In this document: in pieces, positions 26,301-34,848 of the stretch
How the letters are laid out: every line of letters begins with the position of its first letter
Numbering within the stretch: position 1 is the stretch's first letter
DNA from: Owenia fusiformis
Taxonomy: Eukaryota; Annelida; Polychaeta; Sabellida; Oweniidae
DNA length: 60,000 nucleotides
Assembly (NCBI GenBank): GCA_903813345.2
Contig: CAIIXF020000005.1
Location: 29,331,375 to 29,391,374 of the forward strand
Direction: 5' to 3'
Translations under genes and position numbers: made by a program
Notes under the pieces: model-generated
What the model saw: only the letters and a program-made list of their open reading frames with translations
Told to the model about the DNA's origin: nothing
The model's database searches: none

Positions 26301-29300
26301 TTATATTGGCAATCATTATGTACAGTTATATTGGCAATCATTATGTACAGTTATATTGACAATCATTATGTTTAATGATATTAAGAAGCATTATGAACAG
26401 TTATATTGACAATCATTACGTTAAGTGATATTGATAATCATTATCTTCAGTAATATTGACAATCAATATCTACATTGATAATGTTCCTTCCATGTCAAGA
26501 AAAACTGTTATACATTGTCATTAGCGTGTTAGAAGTGTTTTCTACCAGTAATCTGTTGCCATGGTATTAGCAGCTGTCAGCAGTACCTCATCTGTAATGA
26601 CTTTAATGTATGACATGTAACAGTACGGATCCTGTTCTCCTTCATTGCCTGAAAAATTTTAAAAATGAGTGTTCCATTTTGTACAATACTATGATATTCA
26701 ACAGCTGTGCAGGGAAGTTCCTCTTAACTTTAGAATCGTAATTTTTCGACTGAAAATATACTTAGAAGTGTAATAGAAATATCACCAGTGTTTTTCTCAA
26801 CAGATTGCTGAAATCAAATTTCATGTATTCCTGCACTCCATATTGCTATAGTCTCCAAATTTTTGTGGATGGTTTTCGAGGTTTGACAGTTGGCATTAGG
26901 TGTTCAGAGTTTGGCATTGGTAACAAATGGCAAGTGGTGATATTTTGCATGTTATTGCCTTGTTTTTGAATTAACTACAGTGTGCAGCAATATTGAACAA
27001 AGACAGGACTCCTAAACATGACACAGGGCCTGATGATATATTTGTTCACATTATTTTATAAGCAAATTCTAGGTTTACCTGTTCGAATAACAACTGTAGT
27101 ATTCTAACATCCTCCTCAGCATTGTGTTGTCTGAACGATTCAGCAGGCAGTTTGAGAGCTGCCAGGTCAGCTTGTTTGTATGATGTTAACATGGGCCACA
27201 CCTTCTTGAAGACAGTCTTGGTGTCCCCCATCCCGTCGAGCTTTTTAGAAAAATCTAGGTTTGACTGAGTAATAGCTCTTGTCAAACGTGGGTTGTCAAA
27301 GCTGTTCCCTGCAGTGAAACAGACATAATGTCTAAAATAAGGTAATCCACACTCTGCATAACACAAAATAAGTTTTCTCTGAAAATGTCAGGCATCTCAA
27401 GAAAAAGGGAACAGATCGCAAAATATTTATTTCATATAAATACAGTAAGTTCACGTTAGGTTTCTCAGAGATGTAGATACATTCCCTCAGAATTGCTAAC
27501 AAAAATGATTGATTACAATTGACCACTTTCTTATAACGTGTAACAAGTAACTAGAACTGAGAATCAGCATTATGAAAGTTAACCTTTCAGAGGTAAAATG
27601 AGAAATTATTGACCTTTGGTTTTTATGTCACCACCACAAGTAGTGACATATTGTTATCACACGGTACAAACTTCGACCGTTAATTTGAATTTTTGACCTA
27701 CCAGATGCTCTAAAATCAAGGATTGCGAGTCTCATACTACATTGTTTTCCTTCAAACTTATACCATTAAAAGCAAAACAAAATTGCCTTTCTGTCGGTGC
27801 ATTACTTTATTGTAAAGAGTCCCTCGTTCTAGCAGCGTTTTGGTCCCCAGCTGTTAGAAGGCCTTCTTACAGCTGGGGACCAAAATGCTGCTGGAAGTAG
27901 GGACTCTGTTTAAGAGAATAATGTACCAACAGAAAGGGATTTTTGTTATGCTTTGAATGGAACAAGTTTGAAGAAAAACGGTGCAGTACGAGACTCGTAA
28001 TCCTTGATTTTCAAACATCTGGTAGGTCAAAAATTCAAATTAACGGTCGAAGTTTGTACTGCGTGGTTATAGTCTCCCAACTTTTGTGTTGATGATGTTT
28101 GGCTGTGTTTGGCAGTTGGTGTTCAGTGGTTGGTGTCTGTTACAAATGGCAGGTGGTGACATTTTGCATATTGATGCCTTATCTAAAATGATTCTAATTG
28201 TCAATATAAAATGATCCTGAAATAGATTTGTACCATTATGAGCTAGAAGGGTTGAATTTGTAGGCAGAAATATCAACAGCTCTTGTAGGCATACCGACAA
28301 TGGTACACTTTCTACTGCACATGTTTCAGCATACATTATGTTGCCAATTTTTTCTATGCCAGTAAGTCTTGTGATTCTTCTGGGTATTGCATTTCTTGGT
28401 TTAATGTATCTGTTGAACATCCTTCCCTGTATGAGTACTGCCAGTTGGATAAGTTCAGCCTCAGACCCTTTTAAAACAATGTGTTTTATTTTATATTGGA
28501 AAAGTTTGTGCAGTATGGAACAACTTGGTTGTAATAACATATTTTATCCTAGTTGTTTTTTAAAAAACCATGAGGAAAATCAATAGAGGACAAAATCAGA
28601 TGGGTTGTTTACATAGTATACATTACAAAATCAATATTATTTCAAAGGTACAAAGGACTTCATGGATTTGAAGAATTGAACTAAACATACTTTTAAAAAA
28701 TAAAATGAGACGAGGTAAAGGAAAACTCACCAAAACCTGTTGTTTCAAGGTCATAAATTCCTATGCTTTGTTCAGCGCATTCATATTTGACCAAATTAGG
28801 AAGTCGCGTTTTTCTCTTCAAGATCACTGGTGTATTCTGTGTGGGGACTGGTGCTAGTTCTAGTCCTGTAATGTCACATTTTTTATGTAGGGAAAGTAAT
28901 TATATACAGTACAGTATACTTCCCAATCTGAACACTTTTTTGTCTTGTTTTTTTCTCCTATTGACTCCCATGTTAAAAATGCTTGAAAACTTCTCCCAAT
29001 TTGAACATTGAAAAATTAACCTGTCTAATCTGAACACTTTACATAAGATATCACATGTTTCACTCAAAATTGCTCAAATATTTTCTAGTCATCACTGATT
29101 TTATTATGATATAAATATATATATATATAAAGTTTCGCAAAAATGTCCAACTTTTCAAAGTTCATTAATCAGATTTTCTAAAGTTATGTGGTCAATAGAA
29201 CTATACATATTCATTTCAAAATTCTTGTACATGTTACATTATACATCACGAGATCTTTGACAGTATACACTCTGTGTCATGTGTATTGCAATTGGTGTAT

Positions 29301-32300
29301 GAAACAAATATAACAAATTTACCTATGCTTGAATGATATAATTTTCCTGCTTCAGTGTGTACCTGTAATATACAGTAAACATAGAAGGTGTAAAAGGTTT
29401 AAATATACATTTGATAAATGTATGAATTAGTTTATAGCTCATTTTGAAATTCATTGAAGAGCACATTTATATGGCTTGCCAATTCAGACATAATTAACAA
29501 AGTGACACAGATAATTGTTTGTTTAATTGAATCTTGATTTTTTAGATAGACAGACAACTGTTAAGATTGTTCACTGCATGGCAAATAAGAATATAATTAG
29601 ATAACATACACCACATATCACACCTGGTAATCTGGAAAAAATGAATGGAGGGGAGCGGCCAATTTCTGCTACAAAATTCAACAAATCCCCAAGATCTTTT
29701 TTCATAGGAAAGTTAAGGTGAAAGTATGGTGAAATCTGTTAGGTATTTTATCAATTTTTAAACACTAAAGCACCATTTCCAAGTAAGCATAGCCCTAAGC
29801 AGTAAGCAAGACTCTTGAGTGATCCACTAAAATGTCTTTTGGGGCCTTGTACCTACCAATGATATGGAATGATTCGTTTTCTGTTTGCTCTCTCTATGGA
29901 AGCTAGTTTTACAGTATTTTCTCCCCATTTTTCATGAATGGTTTTCAACACATCATACCTCAACCCGTCATCTGTCAAATCCTCTTTTATGTTTTGGTGA
30001 ACATACCCATTCAGGTAACTCATGGTAACCACTCCAGGCTCCGCATTATTCATGGTCTCCAAACATGTGAAGGACTAATGCCTTTAACCCATTTTTGATT
30101 CTACATTAACTTCCTTTGTTCTGAGATAACATATACAAAAAGTTCTTTAGTGAAAAAATTAGACATTCTGTAAGTTCTGGATACCATTTTCTGTTTTAAT
30201 GTCAGCACCAGAAGTGGTTTTGGACGGTGTTAAGTGACATTTGCTTGTTAATGGCTTGTTTTAGGTTGTAAAGTTAATATATTTTCTTACATTGTTGAAG
30301 TCACTTAGTTTACTGATTTGATGATTGACTGCTTTTCTGGCACTTGCTATTTCAGTTGAGTCATCGTCTTCAATTGTAGTTGCAACAGGTGTTGCATTTA
30401 TCTCCATCGTTTTGACTGATCATCCAAGGATATCTGCCTCCATCCCTTTTGCCAACCCATCCCAGTTGACTCTAAAGTCATATTTCTTTAAGGTTTATAA
30501 CCTCTCTTAATGGCATGGTCAAAAAGCAAACATTGTGTTATTTGAAGTTCACCATGAATAGCTCTCCAATGAGAGTCCTTCCAACTGTTTTCCAAAAAGC
30601 AGTTGTATGCGACTCTAATACATATTATAATATGGTATCAACATACCAACACTTTGATATTTTATTGTTAAAATATATGCACATTAAAGTCAGCAGGTAA
30701 ATTTCTGATGAAGTGGTAGCCATAAAATCCTATCATATTTGAAAATGTTTCACTTTGAGAACTAAGGGGCACATTTGGGGAGGTCAAATAGAGAAAATAT
30801 TGATATGTAAAGTTAAACACTGTTTTCATGGCAATCCTATAAGAGATTGGAAATATCTGGCATAATCATCAACCATACCATACACAATTTATAAAACAAT
30901 GAATTTTTGACATGCATCAGAATTCTTTTATTGAGTGGTAAGTTTTTTTTGGGTAGGGGTATAAATTGGCCAGAGGGCTGTCTACCACCCCTATATAAGG
31001 TCCAACTACAAAGAAATGTTCAGCTTAATCATACAGAGGGTATAAAATAGGCTCGAACGTGTAACCTTCCATGAATGGAAAGATACTTTTTACAGAATTG
31101 GCCACAGTCTGTTATAGCAATATGTAAAAGTCTAGGAAATATTTAATTAGTCAGTGACTTTAAATTGTGATTATAAAACTCATCTTTAATTACTAAGCAG
31201 CTAAGGATACATTTTGATTACATTTTTATATCACACTTTTATCACACTTTGGGGGCTTTATTGTAATCAGTTTTTTAATGAGATTATTTAATTAGATTAA
31301 TTATGGTGTTTAGAAATTACGGGAAAACAGTATTGATGTTCAGAGAGGGCCAACACTTGATTTTAGTGCACAGATTTGTGTGTTTTTGTGTTCCAGATAT
31401 GAAGACTCCAATGCCCTGAATGAGTATATAACACAGATCTTACAGCCTTTCTTTAAGTGTGTTATGTATTTCAGATATGAAGACTCTAATGCTCTGAATG
31501 AGTTTATAACACAGATCTTACAGCCTTTCTCTAAGTGTGTTATGTATTTCAGATATGAAGACTCCAATGCCCTGAATGAGTTTATAACACAGATCTTACA
31601 GCCTTTCTCTAAGTGTGTTATGTATTTCAGATATGAAGACTCCAATGCCCTGAATAAGTTTATAACACAGATCTTACAGCCTTTCTCTAAGTGTGTTATG
31701 TATTTCAGATATGAAGACTCCAATGCCCTGAATAAGTTTATAACACAGATCTTACAGCCTTTCTCTAAGTGTGTTATGTATTTCAGATATGAAGACTCCA
31801 ATGCCCTGAATAAGTTTATAACACAGATCTTACAGCCCTTCTCTAAGTGTGTTATGTATTTCAGATATGAAGACTCCAACGCCTGAATGGGTTTATAACA
31901 CAGATCTTACAGCCTTTCTCTAAGTGTGTTATGTATTTCAGATATGAAGACTCCAATGCCCTGAATGAGTTTATAACACAGATCTTACAGCCCTTCTCTA
32001 AGTGTGTTATGTATTTCAGATATGAAGACTCCAATGCCCTGAATGAGTTTATAACACAGATCTTACAGCCCTTCTCTAAGTGTGTTATGTATTTCAGATA
32101 TGAAGACTCCAATGCCCTGAATGAGTTTATAACACAGATCTTACAGCCTTTCTCTAAATGTGTTATGTATTTCAGATATGAAGACTCCAATGCCCTGAAT
32201 GAGTTTATAACACATATCTTACAGCCATTCTCCAAGTGTGTTATGTATTTCAGATATGAAGACTCTAATGCTCTGAATGAGTTTATGTGTTATGTATTTC

Positions 32301-33294
32301 AGATATGAAGACTCCAATGCCCTGAATGAGTTCATAACACAGATCTTACAGCCCTTCTCTAAATGGGCAAGGGACAGAGAGAAGTTATTTCAATATCTCA
32401 CCGAAAAATATCCAAATCTTTGTCAGATTCTTGGACCTCAAGTGCTATCTATTAAAAATGAAGAAAAACCTGGGTAAGTGGAGAAAAATACCAGTTGTAG
32501 TCTAAAATCAAAAGTGCAAAATATGTTCATTAAGAAGTTTACGAATGCTCTCATATTATATTATTATTATTTAGCAGTTGCAGTTTGTATTTTTATTATC
32601 ATGAAAAATAAAGTTTATTTTCTATTTGTCGAGTTCCTAAAAGTATAATTCTTGATTAGTGAGTTGTAGAATTTAAGCTACCTAAATATGTATTATATTC
32701 ATATAAATATGTATTATTAAAATGTTTTAATTTTATGCAGCTCAATTTTTTTAAATTCTAGGTACTTATATTGTAATATTTGTGGTTTATGTATGTGTTA
32801 CAGGGCAGATTGGTTGATTGTTTGGAAGTTCAGACTCGACGCTCTCACTGAGACTCGACTGCTCCCTGACATACAGCTTCATGTGTGTGCCCCAACTTCA
32901 AGTAAGCTTGCCTACCTTACCATCCTGCTTTCCATCAATGTATTTTCCCTTTCTTGGCCAAAACAAATGAAAGAGATTTAGAAAATTAGAGTTTATGTTT
33001 AGCAAAATATATTAGTTGATTGACGATTTTGAATGATACATAAATCTTCGCTTATTCTTTATACCATTTGAAATCTGTACATTTGATACCTGTCGCCTTT
33101 GTACACTTCTTATGTGGTAGCACTGGGACTCATTCACATCAACTCATATTGATTTTCATCGGTTATTTCATTTTTCAGTGTGGAAGTTGGATGAAAATGG
33201 TGCACTGCAGAACACTCCTGAGAAATTCAGAAAACTTGTGAAAAAACTCGGCGTAACAAAAGCTGTTGAGACATTGATAAATGCCATAAAATAG
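11314..33294 (+). CDS. CENPP: Centromere protein P (CENP-P), nine coding exons
   Basis: Coding exons are 11314-11366, 13881-14549, 19169-19232, 22663-22726, 24843-24934, 25489-25571, 32303-32473, 32804-32901 and 33179-33294. All have GT-AG borders, and the frame closes through each junction to a TAG, giving 469 aa. The C-terminal 230 residues match CENP-P in order: a segment reading LTSEQTGVKIHDV, then WDYVVIGSSYDTTFEINYLV, then FSKWARDREKLFQYLTEKYP, WLIVWKFRLD and KLGVTKAVETLINAIK. CENP-P is the RWD-type subunit of the CENP-O/P/Q/U part of the inner kinetochore (CCAN), partner of CENP-O (Ctf19/Mcm21 in yeast). Human CENP-P is about 288 aa. The extra length is a Lys/Ser-rich disordered N-terminus from exon 2, with an NLS-like KKKRK, followed by a coiled coil (about residues 195-260). 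The start has a good context (AACATGG). Exons 5 and 7 are each preceded by a tandem array of their own 3' splice site. Confidence 0.9.
11671..12080. mobile_element. Foldback element A, copy 1
   Basis: Arms of about 180 bp are mirror images. The left begins TTAAGGTTCAGCTGGAAAGT and the right ends ACTTTCCAGCTGTACC. The right flanking TTAA has decayed to TAGA. It is about 410 bp, lies in CENP-P intron 1, and is closely similar to copy 2 at 12221-12632. Confidence 0.85.
12221..12632. mobile_element. Foldback element A, copy 2, flanked by TTAA
   Basis: It has the same arms as copy 1 and is bounded by TTAA at 12221-12224 and 12629-12632. TTAA target duplication is the hallmark of piggyBac and some Kolobok-type transposases. 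It is about 412 bp and non-coding. Confidence 0.85.
12629..12996. mobile_element. Foldback element B, flanked by TTAA
   Basis: Left end TTAAGATACCTACGTCAATA and right end TATTGAAGTAGGTATCTTAA are inverted copies, extending inward through CTTGGGTATTTTAGCATTCTTTTC with few mismatches. It shares one TTAA (12629-12632) with element A, so the two were inserted side by side at the same target. Confidence 0.85.
14600..16320. other. CENP-P intron 2 sequence without further genes
   Basis: No exon-like frame is visible on either strand. At 15945-16022 a full CRE (TGACGTCA) and a CCAAT box (ACCAATCAGCGA) occur close together, as in the elements at 16324 and 20284. This may be a decayed relative. Confidence 0.4.
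16324..16658 (-). mobile_element. TACCCT/AGGGTA element, minus-oriented copy
   Basis: This is the reverse-oriented relative of 20284-20672. It begins TACCCTTTGCATTCGTTCGA and ends TCTGCATGCAGGGTA. Flanks are similar (ACCATTTGA left, CCATTTTGG right), consistent with a decayed 9-bp target duplication. It lies in CENP-P intron 2 and carries inverted CCAAT motifs (AGCCAATCAGAG, TGATTGG). Confidence 0.75.
18106..18385 (+). repeat. Diverged direct repeat of about 115 bp
   Basis: The block at about 18106-18225 (AAAAGTCGAG, TGTGCAT, GATTGATTTTTTGTGA, CATCATTATTATT, GCTGGT) recurs at about 18269-18385 with the same order of motifs. It is intronic in CENP-P and has no coding potential. Confidence 0.65.
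20145..20274 (+). repeat. TGTCACCACC short dispersed repeat (one of about eight copies)
   Basis: It starts TTATGTCACCACCAGAA, runs through GTGTCTGTAACAAATGGCAG, and ends TTTTGCATGTTAATGCCTTG. Other copies or parts are at about 26856-26963, 27624-28185 (interrupted), 30204-30268, 34192-34330, 36932-37013, 37704-37845 and 40056-40163. All have the same orientation on the plus strand. Confidence 0.75.
20284..20672 (+). mobile_element. TACCCT/AGGGTA element, fullest copy, 9-bp target duplication
   Basis: It begins TACCCTGCGTGCAGAGTC and ends GAATGCAAAGGGTA. It is flanked by the direct repeat AGTTGCAAA (9 bp) on both sides. Inside are promoter-like motifs: CACCAATCAGCGA, TGACGTCA, a TATA-like CATATATAG and GATTGGCGCGG. 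There is no open frame, so it is non-autonomous. The 9-bp duplication suggests a Mutator-like mobilising transposase. It lies in CENP-P intron 3. Confidence 0.8.
21698..21830 (+). repeat. 23-bp tandem repeat, about five copies
   Basis: The unit is CAATGTTATTACAACAACAATGC, with a first-position T/C change between copies. It is a minisatellite in CENP-P intron 3. The frames running through it are an effect of the repeat. Confidence 0.85.
24237..24842 (+). repeat. 51-bp tandem array duplicating the 3' splice site of CENP-P exon 5
   Basis: Twelve units precede the real exon. Acceptor-adjacent exon starts lie at 24237, 24288, 24339, 24390, 24441, 24491, 24542, 24593, 24642, 24691, 24741 and 24792, and the thirteenth (24843) is the true exon. 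Each unit holds a pyrimidine tract (TTTTTGCCTGCTTGTTTCAG) and a copy of the exon start (ATGATGAAAGGGAATGTCTG). The unit at 24441 has lost its AG. Spacing is 51 bp, with a few 49-50 bp units. Read in the CENP-P frame, decoy copies reach a stop within about 8-17 codons, because CTGTGA replaces the real CTGGGA or the frame runs into AGATGA. Confidence 0.92.
26246..26470 (+). repeat. 25-bp tandem repeat, about nine copies
   Basis: The unit resembles TTATATTGGCAATCATTATGTACAG, more diverged at both ends. It lies in CENP-P intron 6, just beyond the 3' end of the exonuclease gene. Confidence 0.8.
26577..30407 (-). CDS. DEDDh 3'-5' exonuclease (TREX/PolC-epsilon-like), six exons, nested in CENP-P intron 6
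   Basis: Proposed coding exons, in order of transcription, are 30407-30291, 29362-29323, 28865-28731, 28467-28234, 27308-27079 and 26648-26577. Phases agree at every junction and the product is 275 aa. Three exonuclease motifs are in place: ExoI YDLETTG (catalytic Asp and Glu), ExoII HNGNSFDNPRL (Asp) and ExoIII HNAEED (the His and Asp of the DEDDh type). An RRITRLTGI segment between motifs I and II matches the usual P-x-ITGI element. Such enzymes remove nucleotides from 3' ends of DNA or RNA; the substrate here is unknown. An in-frame TGA five codons before the first ATG supports that start. The last exon (23 codons) and the first exon are less certain than the three motif exons. Two introns carry mobile elements, including the MITE at 27658-28065. 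Confidence 0.72.
27624..28185 (+). repeat. TGTCACCACC repeat copy interrupted by a MITE
   Basis: The left part (27624-27657, TATGTCACCACCACAAGTAG) and right part (28066-28185, ATAGTCTCCCAAC to GATGCCTTATC) are one short repeat split by the 408-bp insertion. Removing the insert and one GTTAT restores the order seen in the copy at 34192. Confidence 0.8.
27658..28065. mobile_element. 408-bp foldback MITE with CAC ends and 5-bp target duplication GTTAT
   Basis: Left end CACACGGTACAAACTTCGACC and right end GGTCGAAGTTTGTACTGCGTG are inverted copies, and pairing continues through most of the element to an apex around GTCCCCAGCTG/CAGCTGGGGAC. GTTAT flanks it on both sides. CAC termini with a 5-bp duplication are like Transib-type elements; that link is inference. 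Confidence 0.85.
29855..30060 (-). other. Possible exon or gene remnant, unassigned
   Basis: An open minus-strand stretch encodes a protein-like sequence (SYLNGYVHQNIKEDLTDDG, then DVLKTIHEKWGEN) ending at a plausible donor (TTG/GTAGGT). It lies between the first two proposed exons of the exonuclease gene but does not fit their phase. It could be an alternative exon or a fossil. A second such stretch (FRVNWDGLAKGMEADILG) is at about 30420-30480. Confidence 0.3.
31397..32302 (+). repeat. 78-bp tandem array duplicating the 3' splice site of CENP-P exon 7
   Basis: Twelve units precede the real exon. Post-AG exon starts are at 31397, 31475, 31553, 31631, 31709, 31787, 31865, 31942, 32020, 32098, 32176 and 32254; the thirteenth, 32303, is the true one. 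Each unit is a short tract (GTGTTATGTATTTCAG) plus about 61 bp of exon start (YEDSNALNEF, ITQILQPFSK). Copies 1-6 run in frame as a 26-residue repeat until copy 7, where a one-base loss makes a TGA at 31884-31886. Copies 8-12 end at a TGA in the truncated 49-bp twelfth unit (stop at 32306-32308). Only the AG at 32301-32302 joins to the conserved KWARDREKL segment. Confidence 0.93.
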
Positions 33295-33790
33295 GCTCTG
33301 ATGAAGTTGTTATCAGATCCAACTTGCTCAGTGAGGAAAACCTATATTTATACAAATTATGGCACACACGAATGATATTAAAGATTATTGAATGATGGAG
33401 AGGATGATATACCAAAATATTGACTAAGTGAAACAATATCACATCAGAAAAAAGTAAAAAGTGTGCTACCTATATTTCGTTATCATCTGGCCATGTGATG
33501 TGTTTTAACCAATTATGTTTAATTGTGATAATTTTAATATTATGTACATTCTATGTACATATATCTATGTAGAATTAATCAATGTTATGACTGGTATATA
33601 TATATATTAAAGTACCAGGATTAGTTTTACATTTATTTGTCAAAGAATTCATACTTTTGAACTTATCTTTTTATGATTTAAAATTATAAATAGAATTTGA
33701 TAAAGAAGTTTCATTAGTTACATTTACATGTAAGTTGAGCTGTTCATCGCTCCAAATAATTTGTTGTGAATAAAATAAAGTTTTAAAAAA
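33295..33790 (+). terminator. CENP-P 3' UTR and poly(A) signals
   Basis: Overlapping AATAAA signals at 33769-33779 lie about 480 bp after the CENP-P stop and are the best candidates for its 3' end. The next gene (minus strand) ends at 34849, so the two genes converge. Confidence 0.55.
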
Positions 33791-34848
33791 ATGAAGCATC
33801 TTGTGAAAGTACTTACTGTTAGTCTTGGCATTACAGATCGTATGTAAGAGAATGTAATAACGCCATAACCATGAGGTAGTGAATTCACAACATGTGAGCT
33901 CCTTGCGTTTCTTCAATTTGTCAGGAAATGTAAAAAGAGAATATTGCACCTTTAAGAGAAAAATCTACCAGACAGTGAATACCATGTAGATATACACAAT
34001 CATATTTGTTTAAGTATAGGTGGATCTAGGTTAGGGGAGGTGTCAGATTGTCAACAGCATGTGGAACAATGAAGTTAATTTCATTAGGGGAGGGGGGAAA
34101 TTACCATTTCATTATAAAGTGATGAATGGGGACTGTTGAAGAAATCAAGCGAGGGTGGAGGTTAAAGCGTAATGAAATTAACTTCATTTTTATGTCACCA
34201 CCAGAAGTGTTGACATATTGTTATAGTCTCCAACTTTTTCTGTGGATGGTCTTCAGTGGTTTGAGGTTGACATCTGTAACAATTTGCAATAACGTTTGGT
34301 ATCTGTAACAATCTGTCATGTTACTGCCTTGTTTCATAACAGTCCACATATCTCTAAAACCTGAATGTCAAGGTATGGTTTCTTAAACATACGGTTAGAT
34401 GAGTAAATTAAACTAGGTGGTGATATTTTGTTAAGTTGTCTTGTCACATGTATTTCATTCCATGATGACTATGTATTACTTTATATGTACACGTTGAGTT
34501 GTTATATTTGTAACATTATGGCAAGTATGATGTGTAGTTCTGCTCCCTGGAGTCGCTCAAGTTTCTAACAATTCACTGTTACATCCATCGATAGTTTGTT
34601 AATATTTCCTTGATTTTGATAGTTTCAATTTCTTCATTCATGTCATTGAATATGGCCACATTTGTTGTTTTCGCTGTATTTATTTCTATTTTATCATCGA
34701 CTGCATTTGTTTCGTCATATCATTCTGCATTTCTACCATCTGCATTTTGGCTGCATTTATTTCATTGCATTTTACTGTATTTTTACCATTGGCTGCATTT
34801 TTACCATGAATTGCATATGTTCCATTCACAGTCAAGTCCATTCAACAT

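Noticed and set aside
31340-32308. Long repetitive frames on both strands (up to 179 codons) with a 26-residue period
   Set aside because: They are a by-product of a 78-bp unit divisible by three. The plus-strand frame is the duplicated CENP-P exon edge plus intron; the minus-strand frame has no support.
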